Translations under genes and position numbers: made by a program
The notes under the pieces: model-generated
The model's database searches: none
Told to the model about the DNA's origin: nothing
What the model saw: the letters and a program-made list of their open reading frames with translations, nothing else
DNA from: JALORV01 sp963769745
GTDB taxonomy: Bacteria > Pseudomonadota > Gammaproteobacteria > Burkholderiales > Burkholderiaceae_F
Direction of reading: 5' to 3'
Length of the DNA stretch: 64,000 nt
Assembly: GCA_963769745.1 (NCBI GenBank)
Contig: CAVYNB010000007.1
Location: 24,760-88,759, forward strand
In this document: one piece after another, positions 1 to 10,899 of the stretch
Layout of the letters: each line of letters starts with the position of its first letter
Position numbering within the stretch: position 1 is the first letter of the stretch

Positions 1-1065
1 GCGTGGCCGGTGCGCCCCGCCTCGAGCCGCGCGCGGTGGAGGGCTCGAGCGACCTGGAGTTCTCCGCGGTCTTCGAGGTGTATCCGGAGATCGCTCTGGG
101 TGACCTGTCCGGCGTGGAGGTCCAGCGGGCCGTGTGTGCCGTGGCGGATGCGGAAATCGACCGCACTCTCGACATCATGCGCAAGCAGCGCGCCAGCTAC
201 GAGGACGTGGCGCGCAGCGCCGCCGAAGGGGACATCGCAACGATCGACTTCAGCGGCTCGATCGACGGCACGCCGTTTGACGGTGGCAGTGCGACCGACT
301 TCGCCTTCACGCTGGGCCAGGGACGCATGCTGCCCGAGTTCGAGGCCGCAGTGCTGGGCATGGCGGCCGGCACGAGCAAGACGTTTTCGCTGACCTTCCC
401 GGCGGATTACACGGCGGCCCACCTGGCGGGCAAGACCGTCGGAGTTCACCGTCACGGTGAAGAAGGTGCAGCAGCCGGTGCTGCCGGCGATCGACGCCGA
501 GTTCGCGAAGTCACTCGGCATCGCCGACGGTGATCTGGACAAGATGCGTGCCGAGGTACGGAGCAACCTCGAGCGTGAGGTCGGCGGGCGGCTGAAGTCG
601 CGCACCAAGGACAGTGCAATGACGGCACTGCTGGGTTCGACCAGCTTCGACGTGCCGAAGTCCGTGGTCGAGGAGGAGAAGCAGCGGCTCGCCGACATGG
701 CGCGGCGCGATCTCGAGCAGCGCGGCATGCAGGCCAGTCAGATTGAGAAGGCGGGGTTGCCGCTGGATCTGTTTGCCGCGCAGGCAGAGCGCCGGGTGCG
801 GCTGGGCCTGCTGGTGGGCGAGGTCGTGCGCACGAACGGATTGCAGCCGCGCCCCGATCAGATCCGCAAACTGGTCGAAGACCTCGCGCAGAGCTACGAA
901 AAGCCGCAGGACGTGGTCAACTGGTATCTGTCGGATCGCAAGCGACTGGCCGAACTGGAAGGCGCGGCGCTCGAGGACAATGTGACACGCTGGGTGCTGG
1001 AACATGCGAAGGTTGTCGACACACCGGTCGCGTTCGACGAACTGATGGGACATAACCAGCGCTAA
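1..1065 (+). CDS. tig: trigger factor, 5' truncated by window edge and frameshifted
   Basis: Trigger factor is the ribosome-associated chaperone and peptidyl-prolyl isomerase that meets nascent chains at the exit tunnel. The ribosome-binding domain lies before the window; what remains starts near residue 85 of the E. coli protein. The FKBP-type PPIase domain follows (TIDFSGSIDGTPFDGG, then FTLGQGRMLPEFE), then the helical C-terminal domain ending in FDELMGHNQR. The frame changes at about 441: the run reads GTCGGAGTTC where GTCGAGTTC would continue into FTVTVKKV, so one extra G is present. Both halves match the family closely, which makes a sequence error likelier than a true mutation. clpP follows after 25 nt, the usual proteobacterial order. 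Confidence 0.93.
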
Positions 1066-1090
1066 TGCGTTGTAGCCAGGAGACAACCGG

Positions 1091-1738
1091 ATGAAAAGCC
1101 ACACCAGCCCCCACGCCATGGCCCAGGCGATCGAACCGCAGGGTCTCGGCATGGTGCCGATCGTCATCGAGCAGAGCGGTCGCGGCGAGCGCGCCTACGA
1201 CATCTACTCGCGCCTGCTGCGCGACCGGGTCGTGTTCCTCGTCGGGCCGGTCAACGACCAGACCGCGAATCTCGTCGTTGCCCAGCTGCTGTTCCTGGAG
1301 TCCGAGAATCCGGACAAGGACATTTCGCTGTACATCAACTCGCCCGGCGGCTCGGTGTATGCGGGGCTCGCGATCTTCGACACGATGCAGTTCATCAAGC
1401 CGGACGTGTCGACAATCTGCGTTGGCATGGCCGCGAGCATGGGGGCGTTCCTGCTGGCCGCGGGCGCCAAGGGCAAGCGCTTTTCCCTGCCCAATTCACG
1501 CATCATGATTCACCAGCCGTCCGGAGGCGCGCAGGGCCAGGCCAGCGACATCGAGATACACGCGCAGGAGATCCTGAAGACGCGCGAACGGCTGAACAAG
1601 ATCCTCGCGGACCGGACCGGTCAACCGATTGAAAAGATCGCAAAAGACACCGATCGCGACAACTTTCTGTCCGCCGAGGATGCAGTAAGCTACGGATTAA
1701 TCGACAAGATCTTCATCAAGCGCGGCGAGCAGCCGTAG
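1091..1738 (+). CDS. clpP: ATP-dependent Clp protease proteolytic subunit
   Basis: ClpP forms the double-heptamer serine protease chamber that degrades substrates unfolded by ClpX or ClpA in the cytoplasm. The 215-residue product is of normal length. The catalytic triad is visible: Ser116 in GMAASMGA, His141 in MIHQPSGG, and Asp190 in the DTDRDNF segment, by alignment with E. coli Ser111, His136 and Asp185 of the precursor. A short N-terminal propeptide precedes MVPIVIEQSGRGERAYDIYSRLL. A Shine-Dalgarno-like AGGAGA lies 5-10 nt before the ATG. clpX begins 31 nt downstream, consistent with co-transcription and a joint ClpXP protease. Confidence 0.97.
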   Translation: MKSHTSPHAMAQAIEPQGLGMVPIVIEQSGRGERAYDIYSRLLRDRVVFLVGPVNDQTANLVVAQLLFLESENPDKDISLYINSPGGSVYAGLAIFDTMQFIKPDVSTICVGMAASMGAFLLAAGAKGKRFSLPNSRIMIHQPSGGAQGQASDIEIHAQEILKTRERLNKILADRTGQPIEKIAKDTDRDNFLSAEDAVSYGLIDKIFIKRGEQP

Positions 1739-1769
1739 CCTGCGCTGTCCGGAGAAACGTCCCAGACCC

Positions 1770-3035
1770 ATGTCGGACAAGAAGGGTTCCAGCGAAAAGC
1801 TTCTCTACTGTTCCTTCTGCGGGAAGAGTCAGCACGAGGTCAAGAAGCTAATCGCCGGCCCGTCGGTGTTCATCTGCGACGAGTGCATCGATCTTTGCAA
1901 CGACATCATCCGTGACGAGACGACGTCGGATGCCGGCACTGCCGGCGCCAAGTCGGACCTGCCCACGCCGCGCGAGATCGGCGGCATCCTCGACCAGTAC
2001 GTGATCGGCCAGGACAAGGCCAAGCGCATCCTGTCGGTCGCCGTCTACAACCACTACAAGCGGCTCAAGCACCTCGGTTCGAAGGACGACATCGAGCTCG
2101 CCAAGAGCAACATCCTGCTGATCGGGCCGACCGGCTCGGGCAAGACGCTGCTGGCCCAGACGCTGGCGCGGCTGCTCAATGTCCCGTTCGTGATCGCGGA
2201 CGCGACCACGCTGACCGAAGCGGGATACGTCGGCGAGGACGTCGAGAACATCATCCAGAAGCTGCTGCAGAACTGCAATTACGAAGTCGAGAAGGCGCAG
2301 AAGGGCATCGTCTACATCGACGAGATCGACAAGATCTCGCGCAAGAGCGACAACCCCTCCATCACGCGCGACGTCTCGGGCGAGGGCGTACAGCAGGCGC
2401 TGCTCAAGCTGATCGAGGGCACGATTGCATCGGTGCCGCCGCAGGGCGGCCGCAAGCATCCGAACCAGGACTTCGTCCAGATCGACACGACCAATATCCT
2501 GTTCGTCTGTGGCGGCGCCTTCGACGGTCTGGAAAAGATCATCCGCAGCCGATCGGAAAAAAGCGGCATCGGCTTCGGCGCAACCGTCACCAGCGCCAGC
2601 GAGCGCGCCGTCGGCGACCTGCTGCGTGATGTCGAGCCGGAAGACCTCATCAAGTTCGGGCTCATCCCCGAGCTGGTGGGCCGGTTGCCGGTCATCGCGA
2701 CCCTGGATGAACTGGGCGAGGATGCACTGGTCGAGATACTGGTCGCACCCAAGAATGCCCTGGTCAAGCAGTTCCAGCGACTGTTCCTCATGGAGGGCGT
2801 CGAACTCGAGGTACGGCCTGACGCGCTCAAGGCGATCGCGCGTAAGGCGATCAAGCGCAAGACCGGTGCGCGCGGACTGCGTTCGATCGTCGAGGGCATC
2901 CTGCTCGACGTCATGTACGACCTGCCCAGCACCAAGAACGTCGTCAAGGTGGTCGTCGACGAGAACACGATCGGCGGCGGCAAGCCCCTGCTCATGTACG
3001 CCGACCAGCCCAAGGTTGCCGGGGCGCCGCGGTAG
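1770..3035 (+). CDS. clpX: ATP-dependent Clp protease ATP-binding subunit ClpX
   Basis: ClpX is the hexameric AAA+ unfoldase that delivers tagged substrates to ClpP. The 421-residue product has the N-terminal zinc-binding domain with two Cys pairs (C14-x2-C17 and the CDEC pair some 20 residues later), the Walker A motif GPTGSGKT, Walker B within VYIDEIDKI, the ClpP-docking IGF loop (SGIGFGA) and the arginine-rich sensor region GARGLRSIVEGILLD. Length and motifs are complete and the frame is intact. It lies directly after clpP and before lon. Confidence 0.97.
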   Translation: MSDKKGSSEKLLYCSFCGKSQHEVKKLIAGPSVFICDECIDLCNDIIRDETTSDAGTAGAKSDLPTPREIGGILDQYVIGQDKAKRILSVAVYNHYKRLKHLGSKDDIELAKSNILLIGPTGSGKTLLAQTLARLLNVPFVIADATTLTEAGYVGEDVENIIQKLLQNCNYEVEKAQKGIVYIDEIDKISRKSDNPSITRDVSGEGVQQALLKLIEGTIASVPPQGGRKHPNQDFVQIDTTNILFVCGGAFDGLEKIIRSRSEKSGIGFGATVTSASERAVGDLLRDVEPEDLIKFGLIPELVGRLPVIATLDELGEDALVEILVAPKNALVKQFQRLFLMEGVELEVRPDALKAIARKAIKRKTGARGLRSIVEGILLDVMYDLPSTKNVVKVVVDENTIGGGKPLLMYADQPKVAGAPR

Positions 3036-3060
3036 TCCGGTGCCGTCAGGCGTCCCGGGC

Positions 3061-3140
3061 CGCGATGATGCTCATCGCGTGCTAGATTGAAACGCACCGA
3101 AGATTCAGCGGGCTTGCTTTGCCCCGGCCCGGACCCATAT
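3061..3140 (+). promoter_or_regulatory. possible heat-shock-type promoter region of lon
   Basis: The 142-nt gap between clpX and lon holds a perfect 8-bp hairpin (3061-3068 with 3072-3079, loop TGC) without a T tract. Further on, CTTGCTT (3113-3119) and CCCATAT (3134-3140) are spaced 14 nt apart, loosely like a sigma-32 promoter (CTTGAAA, CCCCATNT). lon is a classical heat-shock gene, so such a site would fit, but the match is partial and this is a suggestion only. Confidence 0.25.
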
Positions 3141-3177
3141 GCCTCGCTGAACCTTCCTTATTGAGGGACAAATCCCT

Positions 3178-5590
<2,413 letters not shown>

Positions 5591-5600
5591 CACAGATGCA

Positions 5601-5627
5601 GTGTGCGCCCGCAGCGCGGGCGCACAC
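5601..5627 (+). terminator. hairpin downstream of lon, probable terminator
   Basis: An 11-bp perfect GC-rich stem (5601-5611 with 5617-5627, 5-nt loop) begins 11 nt after the lon stop. The following sequence TGTTCATC has only a weak T content, so it is a weaker candidate than a canonical intrinsic terminator. It separates lon from the hupB promoter. Confidence 0.55.
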
Positions 5628-5675
5628 TGTTCATCGCATTGCTCGGTTCAGAGCAAAAAAATCGTTTGCTTCTGC

Positions 5676-5704
5676 TTGACACTGCTATACGAGCGATGTT
5701 GAAT
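5676..5704 (+). promoter_or_regulatory. sigma-70-type promoter candidate for hupB
   Basis: TTGACA at 5676-5681 is a perfect -35 hexamer. At a 17-nt spacing lies TTGAAT (5699-5704), matching TATAAT at four of six positions. The region is AT-richer than its surroundings and lies about 110 nt before the hupB start, leaving a leader of about 100 nt. Confidence 0.5.
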
Positions 5705-5812
5705 AGCCTTCCACTTTTCCGAAGCGCGCCCTCGGCCGACAAAAAGAAAAATATCGCTGCGACGGCTGCCACGCGCGGACATCTCGAAGACCAGTTGAAA
5801 GAGGGGGTTTAA

Positions 5813-6085
5813 GTGAACAAAACAGAACTGATCGACCACATCGCCAAACAAGCAGACATTTCAAAGGCGGCGGCAGGTCGAGCCCTCGAAGCGATCGTCG
5901 GTGGCATCCGCGGCAGCCTCCGCAAGGGTAACTCGGTGACGCTCGTCGGCTTCGGGACATTCACCGTCGGCAAGCGCGCTGCGCGCACGGGTCGCAATCC
6001 GCGCACCGGCGACTCCATCAAGATCAAGGCTGCGAAAGTGCCGAAGTTCCGTCCTGGCAAGGCCCTCAAAGATTCGTTAAACTAG
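5813..6085 (+). CDS. hupB: DNA-binding protein HU-beta
   Basis: HU is a small dimeric nucleoid protein that bends DNA non-specifically. The 90-residue product shows the family fold from MNKTELIDHIA through the dimer helix GRALEAIVGGI and the beta-arm signature VGFGTFTVGKRAARTGRNP to the C-terminal helix. It begins with GTG; a strong purine-rich ribosome site (GAAAGAGGGGG, about 5798-5808) fixes this start. It follows lon and precedes the tRNA pair, as in many beta- and gamma-proteobacteria. Confidence 0.97.
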   Translation: MNKTELIDHIAKQADISKAAAGRALEAIVGGIRGSLRKGNSVTLVGFGTFTVGKRAARTGRNPRTGDSIKIKAAKVPKFRPGKALKDSLN

Positions 6086-6193
6086 CGGGCTTCGCAGCCA
6101 AGCAGCCGTCGCAGCAAGGTCGTAGCAAGTAGCCACCGTCATTGCCGGAGCAGGGTTTCGCTCCAGTCAGATTGTGGAAGTACGGGCGCGCTG

Positions 6194-6269
6194 GGGTGCT
6201 TAGCTCAGCTGGTAGAGCGGCGCCCTTACAAGGCGTAGGTCGGGAGTTCGAGCCTCTCAGCACCCACCA
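6194..6269 (+). tRNA. tRNA-Val (anticodon TAC)
   Basis: A full cloverleaf can be drawn: acceptor GGGTGCT pairs with AGCACCC, the D arm contains AGCTCAGCTGGTAGAGC, the anticodon loop reads CTTACAA with anticodon TAC, and the T arm contains GTTCGAGCC. The discriminator A and CCA end are encoded (6266-6269). Confidence 0.95.
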
Positions 6270-6312
6270 CCGAGCGACTTGGTGAAAATGCGAAGCAATG
6301 GCAGTTCGCGCG

Positions 6313-6389
6313 GGAGTGGTAGTTCAGTTGGTTAGAATACCGGCCTGTCACGCCGGGGGTCGCGGGTTCGAGTCCCGTCCACTCCGCCA
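6313..6389 (+). tRNA. tRNA-Asp (anticodon GTC)
   Basis: Acceptor GGAGTGG pairs with CCACTCC, the D loop contains AGTTCAGTTGGTTAGAA, the anticodon loop reads CTGTCAC with anticodon GTC, and the T arm contains GGTTCGAGTCC. Discriminator G and an encoded CCA (6387-6389) follow. The Val-Asp pair between hupB and ppiD is a common proteobacterial arrangement. Confidence 0.95.
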
Positions 6390-6396
6390 CACGACG

Positions 6397-6422
6397 AAGG
6401 CGAACGCGAGTTCGCCTTTTTT
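6397..6422 (+). terminator. intrinsic terminator after tRNA-Asp
   Basis: A 9-bp stem (6397-6405 with 6410-6418) with loop GCGA runs into six T residues (6417-6422). It lies 8 nt after the CCA end, so it probably ends the hupB/tRNA transcript. Confidence 0.9.
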
Positions 6423-6488
6423 GTTGTCCGTCCAGCCTATCGGACTGTTGAAGTTCCAATGAAGCACGACTGAGGCACGAGTCCACCC

Positions 6489-8425
6489 ATGTTCGATTCG
6501 ATCCGTTCGCATCGTCGCTGGCTGATGTTCTTCATGCTGGTGCTGATCTTCCCGTCGTTCGTCTTCTTCGGCATCCAGGGGTACAACAGCTTCATCGAGC
6601 AGGAAGGCGCGCTCGCCACGGTCGACGGCATGTCGATTACGCAGCGTGACTTCGAGGTCGCGCAACGCGACCGGGTCGAGCGGCTGCGCCAGCAGTTCGG
6701 GGCCGATTTCGACCCGAAGGTGCTCGACACGCAGGAAGGCCGGGCCTCGATCCTCGACGGGCTCGTCATCGACCGGGCGCTCACGCGCGAGGTCGAAAAG
6801 GGCAACCTGGTCGTGACCAACGACCGGTTGCGCGCAGGTCATCGCCGGCATCCCGGCGTTCCAGGAAGACGGCAAGTTCAGCATCGAGCGCTATCGCGCC
6901 TACGTCACGGCGCAGGGGATGACCGAGCCCCAGTTCGAGGAGCGTGTGCGGGCTGACCTGCGCAAGCAGATGCTGGTGCAGGCCGTGCTCGAGTCCGCGA
7001 TCGTGCCGACCCAGGTGGCCGAGCGCATCGACCGCGTGCTGCTGGAGACCCGCGAAGTCCGGGTACTGCCGATCCGCGCGGACGCGTTTCTGGCGAAGGT
7101 CACGGTCACGGACGCGCAGGTCGCCGAGTTCTATGAGAAAAACCGCAAGGACTTCGAGACTCCGGAGAACGTCAAGGTCGAGTACCTTGTGCTCAGCGCC
7201 GATGCCATCGCTGGGGCCGCCGCCGGTGGCCGACGCCGACGTCAAGGCGTACTACGAGCAGAACAAGGGCCGCTACGGAGTGGAGGAGCAGCGGCGCGCA
7301 AGCCACATCCTGATTACTCCCGACGGTGGTGACAAGGCGGCCGCGCGCAAGAAGGCCGAGGGCATCCTCGCCACGCTCAAGGCCGCGCCGAACGACTTCG
7401 CGAAGATCGCCCGGGAGCAGTCGAAGGATCCGGGGTCGGCGGCCCAGGGCGGCGATCTCGGCTTCTTCGGCAAGGGCATGATGGTCAAGCCCTTCGAGGA
7501 CGCAGCTTTCACTTTGAAGACTGGCGAAACGAGCGAGATCGTCGAGTCCGACTTCGGTTTTCACATCATCCGCGTCACCGAGGTCAAGCCGGCACAGGCC
7601 AAGCCGCTCGACGAAGTGCGCGCCGACATCGAGAAGGAACTGCGCACGCAGCAGGCGCAGAAGCGTTTCGCCGAGGCGGCCGAGCAGTTCACCAACCTGG
7701 TCTACGAACAGGCCGATTCGCTGCAGCCCGCGGCCGACAAGCTCGGCCTGAAGATTGCGACGCAGGACAACCTGACGCGCGCCGGGATGCCGGTCGCCAA
7801 GGACCAGCCGCAGGTGTTCACACCGCGCGTGATCGAGGCGCTGTTCTCGGAGGACTCACTGAAGAACCGGCGCAACACGCAGGCCATCGAGATCGCCGCG
7901 AACACGCTGGTGGCCGCGCGGGTGGTCGATCACCGGCCGGCCGCGGTACGCCCGCTCGACGAGGTCAAGGCAGCCATCCGGCAGCGGCTCGAGCGGCAGG
8001 AGGCGGCCGTGCTCGCGCGCAAGGCCGGCGAAGAACGCATCGTCGAACTCACCAAGCAGCCGACGGACACCGGCTTTTCGCCCGTACTCACGGTCTCGCG
8101 CCGCGCGCCGCAGGGTCTGCCGCCGAAGCTGCTGAATGAGGTCCTGCGCACGCAGTCCGACAAGCTGCCGCGCTTTGTCGGTGCCGAAATCGAAGGTTCC
8201 GGATTCCTGATCGCGCACGTGCTGTCGGCCAAGGAAGGCGCCGCACAGGATCCTGCGCAGCGCGATGCCGAGCGGCGCGCCCTCGCGCGCCAGGCCGCGG
8301 CAGCCGATGAGATCGCCTACGCCGAGGGACTACGTGCCCGTCACAAGGCAAAGGTCCTCAAGCCTGAATTCCAGCGCGAAGCCGCCAAGGCCGCCACTGC
8401 CGACACCAAGGCGGAGACGAAGTAG
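6489..8425 (+). CDS. ppiD: periplasmic peptidyl-prolyl isomerase PpiD/SurA type, two frameshifts
   Basis: PpiD is an inner-membrane-anchored periplasmic chaperone near the Sec translocon that helps outer-membrane proteins fold. With two bases removed the product is 644 residues. It has one N-terminal membrane segment (WLMFFMLVLIFPSFVFFGI), a SurA_N-like domain, a parvulin domain (ASHILITPDGGD through GGDLGFFGKGMMVKPFEDAAF to FGFHIIRVTEVKP) and a C-terminal helical region. The first break is at 6832-6834 (CGCGCAGGTC for CGCCAGGTC). The second is at 7213-7216, where four G residues should be three to give AGPPPVADADVKAYY. Both are single-base insertions and likely errors. Its place after hupB is the standard one. 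Confidence 0.9.
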
Positions 8426-8462
8426 CGCTGCTGGCGGATCGCAGGCGGAATACTGGCGGGCG

Positions 8463-9522
8463 TCACGCCGCCAGCTCGCGTGCCGCGGCTTCAAACGCCG
8501 TGACCGCATCCGATGAAATGGCGAGGACGCGAGCGCTGGCGGCCTGCTTGAAGTTGCGATTGATCGACTTCAGGTAGGCCGGATCGTAGTGTTCGAGCAG
8601 CAGTTGCTCGACCATGCCGTCCCAGTCCCGTGACTGCGCCAGCGTCTTCCACCCGGCGATCCGCGCGTGCCCGTGCAATTCGACCAGGCAGTCGAGCTGG
8701 CTCATCAGGGTGTCCGGATCACGTTCGAAGTGCGCGTACTCGTCGCGCAGCAGCCGCACTCGCGCCTCGCGCGGCACCTCCAGCGTGATGCAGGGCGACT
8801 CGCGCATGCGTGCCAGCAGGGCATCCGGCACGCGCAGGCTGCCGACCTTGCGGCTCTCGGATTCGACGAAGACAGGACGCGCGGGATCGCATCGACGCAG
8901 CGTGTCCCACACCCGGGTCTCGAAGTGCTTCTGGCCGGGCTGGGGCTGCGACGGCAGTCCGCCCAGCACGGAGCCGCGGTGGCAGGCGAGCGCTTCGAGG
9001 TCGAGCACCTGCGCACCCTGCAGAACGAGTTGCTGCAGCAGGCGGCTCTTGCCGCTGCCGGTCGGGCCACAGATCACCTTGAATGACAGACGCTGCGGCA
9101 GGACATCGAGTTCGGCCATCACGGCGCGCCGATACGCGCGGTAGCCGCCGTCGAGCTGCAGGGCGCGCCATCCGACGCGGCCGAGGATGTGCGTCATCGC
9201 GCCGCTGCGATTGCCGCCGCGCCAGCAGTACACCAGCGGATGCCAGTCGCGCGGCTTGTCCGCAAAGCTCTCCTCGAGGTGCCGTCGCAATGTTGCGCGA
9301 GACCAGGGCGGCTCCCCGACGGCGTGCCTCGAAGGACGATTGCTGGCGATCCATGGTGCCGACTTCCTTGCGCTCGGCATCAGACAGCACGGGGCAGTTG
9401 AGCGCGCCCGGCACATGGTCCTCGGCGTACTCGCTTTCACTGCGCACGTCGATGATCGTGTCGAAGCGGTCGAGTTCGCGCAATGCGTCGGACGCCGCGA
9501 CGACATCGTGCTCGCGCCTCAT
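8463..9522 (-). CDS. selU: tRNA 2-selenouridine synthase, one frameshift
   Basis: SelU (MnmH, YbbB) converts 2-thiouridine to 2-selenouridine at wobble position 34 of tRNAs for Lys, Glu and Gln. It has an N-terminal rhodanese domain (FDTIIDVRSESEYAEDHVPGA), the catalytic-loop Cys in YCWRGGNRSGAM, and a P-loop domain (CGPTGSGKSRLL). With one base removed the product is 352 residues, close to the family norm. The frame breaks near 9282-9283, where one extra base turns NIATHLEESF into NIATAPRGE. The start codon overlaps the tesA stop as ATGA, so the two genes are probably translationally coupled. Confidence 0.9.
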
Positions 9523-10223
9523 CGCGGTTTCGCGGAAGGGCGCAGCAACGGACGCAGGTGCGGCCAGACGTTGTCGAGCATGCGCGACTGTGCGGCCTCG
9601 TTCGGGTGGATCCGGTCCGTCTGGAAGTACTCCAGCGATTCGGCGAAGCCGTCGAGCAGGAAAGGCGCAAGTGCCGCGCGCGAATCGCGCGCCACCGTCG
9701 AAAAGGTCTGGAAGAACTTGTCCGAGTAATCGCGCCCGTAGTTGGGCGGCACCCTGACGCCGACGAGAAGGACGGCTGCGCCGGCGGCCTGGCTGGCCTT
9801 CACCATGGCCGCAAGGTTGTCGCGCATCGTTGTCAGCGGCAATCCGCGCAGGCCATCATTCGCGCCGAGTTCGAGAATCACGACGGCCGGGCGATGCTGC
9901 TTCAGCAGTTCGGGTAAACGAGTGCGACCTCCGCTCGTGGTTTCCCCGCTGATGCTCGCGTTGACGACCGTATAATCCGGCCCGCTGCTTCGCATGCGCT
10001 CGGACAGCAGCTGAACCCAGCCGCTTCCGCGTGGCAGCCCATATTCCGCCGACAGGCTGTCTCCCACGACGAGTATCACCGGACGCGCCGCCGTGCGGCC
10101 AGGCGCGTCCGGTCCCTGCGCGAAGGCCGGACCTAGTGCAGCCGCCAGCGCGAGTGCCGGAAGCAGCGAGCGAAGGATGGCGAGGAAGTTTCTGCGCGAG
10201 GCAGAGGAGCAGGTGACGAACAT
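9519..10223 (-). CDS. tesA: multifunctional acyl-CoA thioesterase I / lysophospholipase L1
   Basis: TesA is a periplasmic SGNH-family hydrolase with thioesterase, esterase and lysophospholipase activity. From the ATG at 10223 the product is 234 residues with a signal peptide (SRRNFLAILRSLLPALALAAALGPAFAQ is its core, cleaved after AFA). All four SGNH blocks are present: GDSLSAEYGL with the nucleophile Ser, SISGETTSGG, ELGANDGLRG and DRIHPNEAAQ with the Asp-His pair. The gene faces ybbA head to head, as in E. coli, but the two starts overlap here and leave no separate promoter space. selU follows with a 4-nt overlap. Confidence 0.93.
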   Translation of the reverse strand: MFVTCSSASRRNFLAILRSLLPALALAAALGPAFAQGPDAPGRTAARPVILVVGDSLSAEYGLPRGSGWVQLLSERMRSSGPDYTVVNASISGETTSGGRTRLPELLKQHRPAVVILELGANDGLRGLPLTTMRDNLAAMVKASQAAGAAVLLVGVRVPPNYGRDYSDKFFQTFSTVARDSRAALAPFLLDGFAESLEYFQTDRIHPNEAAQSRMLDNVWPHLRPLLRPSAKPR

Positions 10224-10899
10224 CGCGGTGGAGGCCCAGGGCCTCGGCAAGGTCGTTCAGGATGCCACCGGCAGCCTGACGATTCTTGATGATATCAATC
10301 TGGCCATCGGCTCCGGTGAGACGGCGGCGATCGTCGGCGCTTCGGGGTCGGGCAAGTCGACCCTGCTCGGCCTGCTTGCGGGACTCGATGTCCCGACGTC
10401 CGGCCGTGTGCGCATCTTCGGCGAGGATATGTTCGCTCTCGACGAGGACGGTCGAGCGGCATTGCGGGCACGCTCCATTGGCTTCGTGTTCCAGTCGTTC
10501 CAGCTGCTGCCGCACCTGACGGCGCTCGAAAACGTGCTGCTGCCGCTGGAACTGACCGGTCGATCGCCCGAAGGCGAGGAACCGGTCGCCGCGTCGCGCG
10601 CGCTGCTGGCGCGTGTCGGCCTGGCCGAGCGGCTCTCGCATTACCCGAAGTACCTCAGTGGCGGCGAGCAGCAGCGCGTTGCGCTGGCGCGTGCCTTCGT
10701 GCTGCGGCCGCCCCTGCTGCTGGCCGACGAACCGACGGGCAGCCTCGACGCGCGCACGGGTGAAGCGGTGATCGACCTCATGTTCGAACTGAATCGCGAA
10801 CGTGGGTCGACGCTGGTGCTCGTGACCCATGACGCGGACATCGCGAGCCGGTGCGGGCGTCGGGTCGAACTCGCTGCCGGACGCGTCATCACGCACTGA
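10213..10899 (+). CDS. ybbA: ABC transporter ATP-binding protein, YbbA/LolD family
   Basis: This is an ATPase of the MacB/LolD type, 228 residues from the GTG at 10213. Walker A GASGSGKST, Q loop FVFQSFQLLP, signature LSGGEQQRVALARAF, Walker B LLLADEPTGSLD and the switch VTHDAD are all present. The start is supported by GAGGAG just upstream; an in-frame ATG at 10177 would lengthen it by 12 residues. The closest family by sequence and by the divergent tesA neighbour is YbbA. In E. coli it pairs with the large permease YbbP, but no such gene follows here: the next gene converges from the opposite strand. Confidence 0.88.
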   Translation: MTNIAVEAQGLGKVVQDATGSLTILDDINLAIGSGETAAIVGASGSGKSTLLGLLAGLDVPTSGRVRIFGEDMFALDEDGRAALRARSIGFVFQSFQLLPHLTALENVLLPLELTGRSPEGEEPVAASRALLARVGLAERLSHYPKYLSGGEQQRVALARAFVLRPPLLLADEPTGSLDARTGEAVIDLMFELNRERGSTLVLVTHDADIASRCGRRVELAAGRVITH

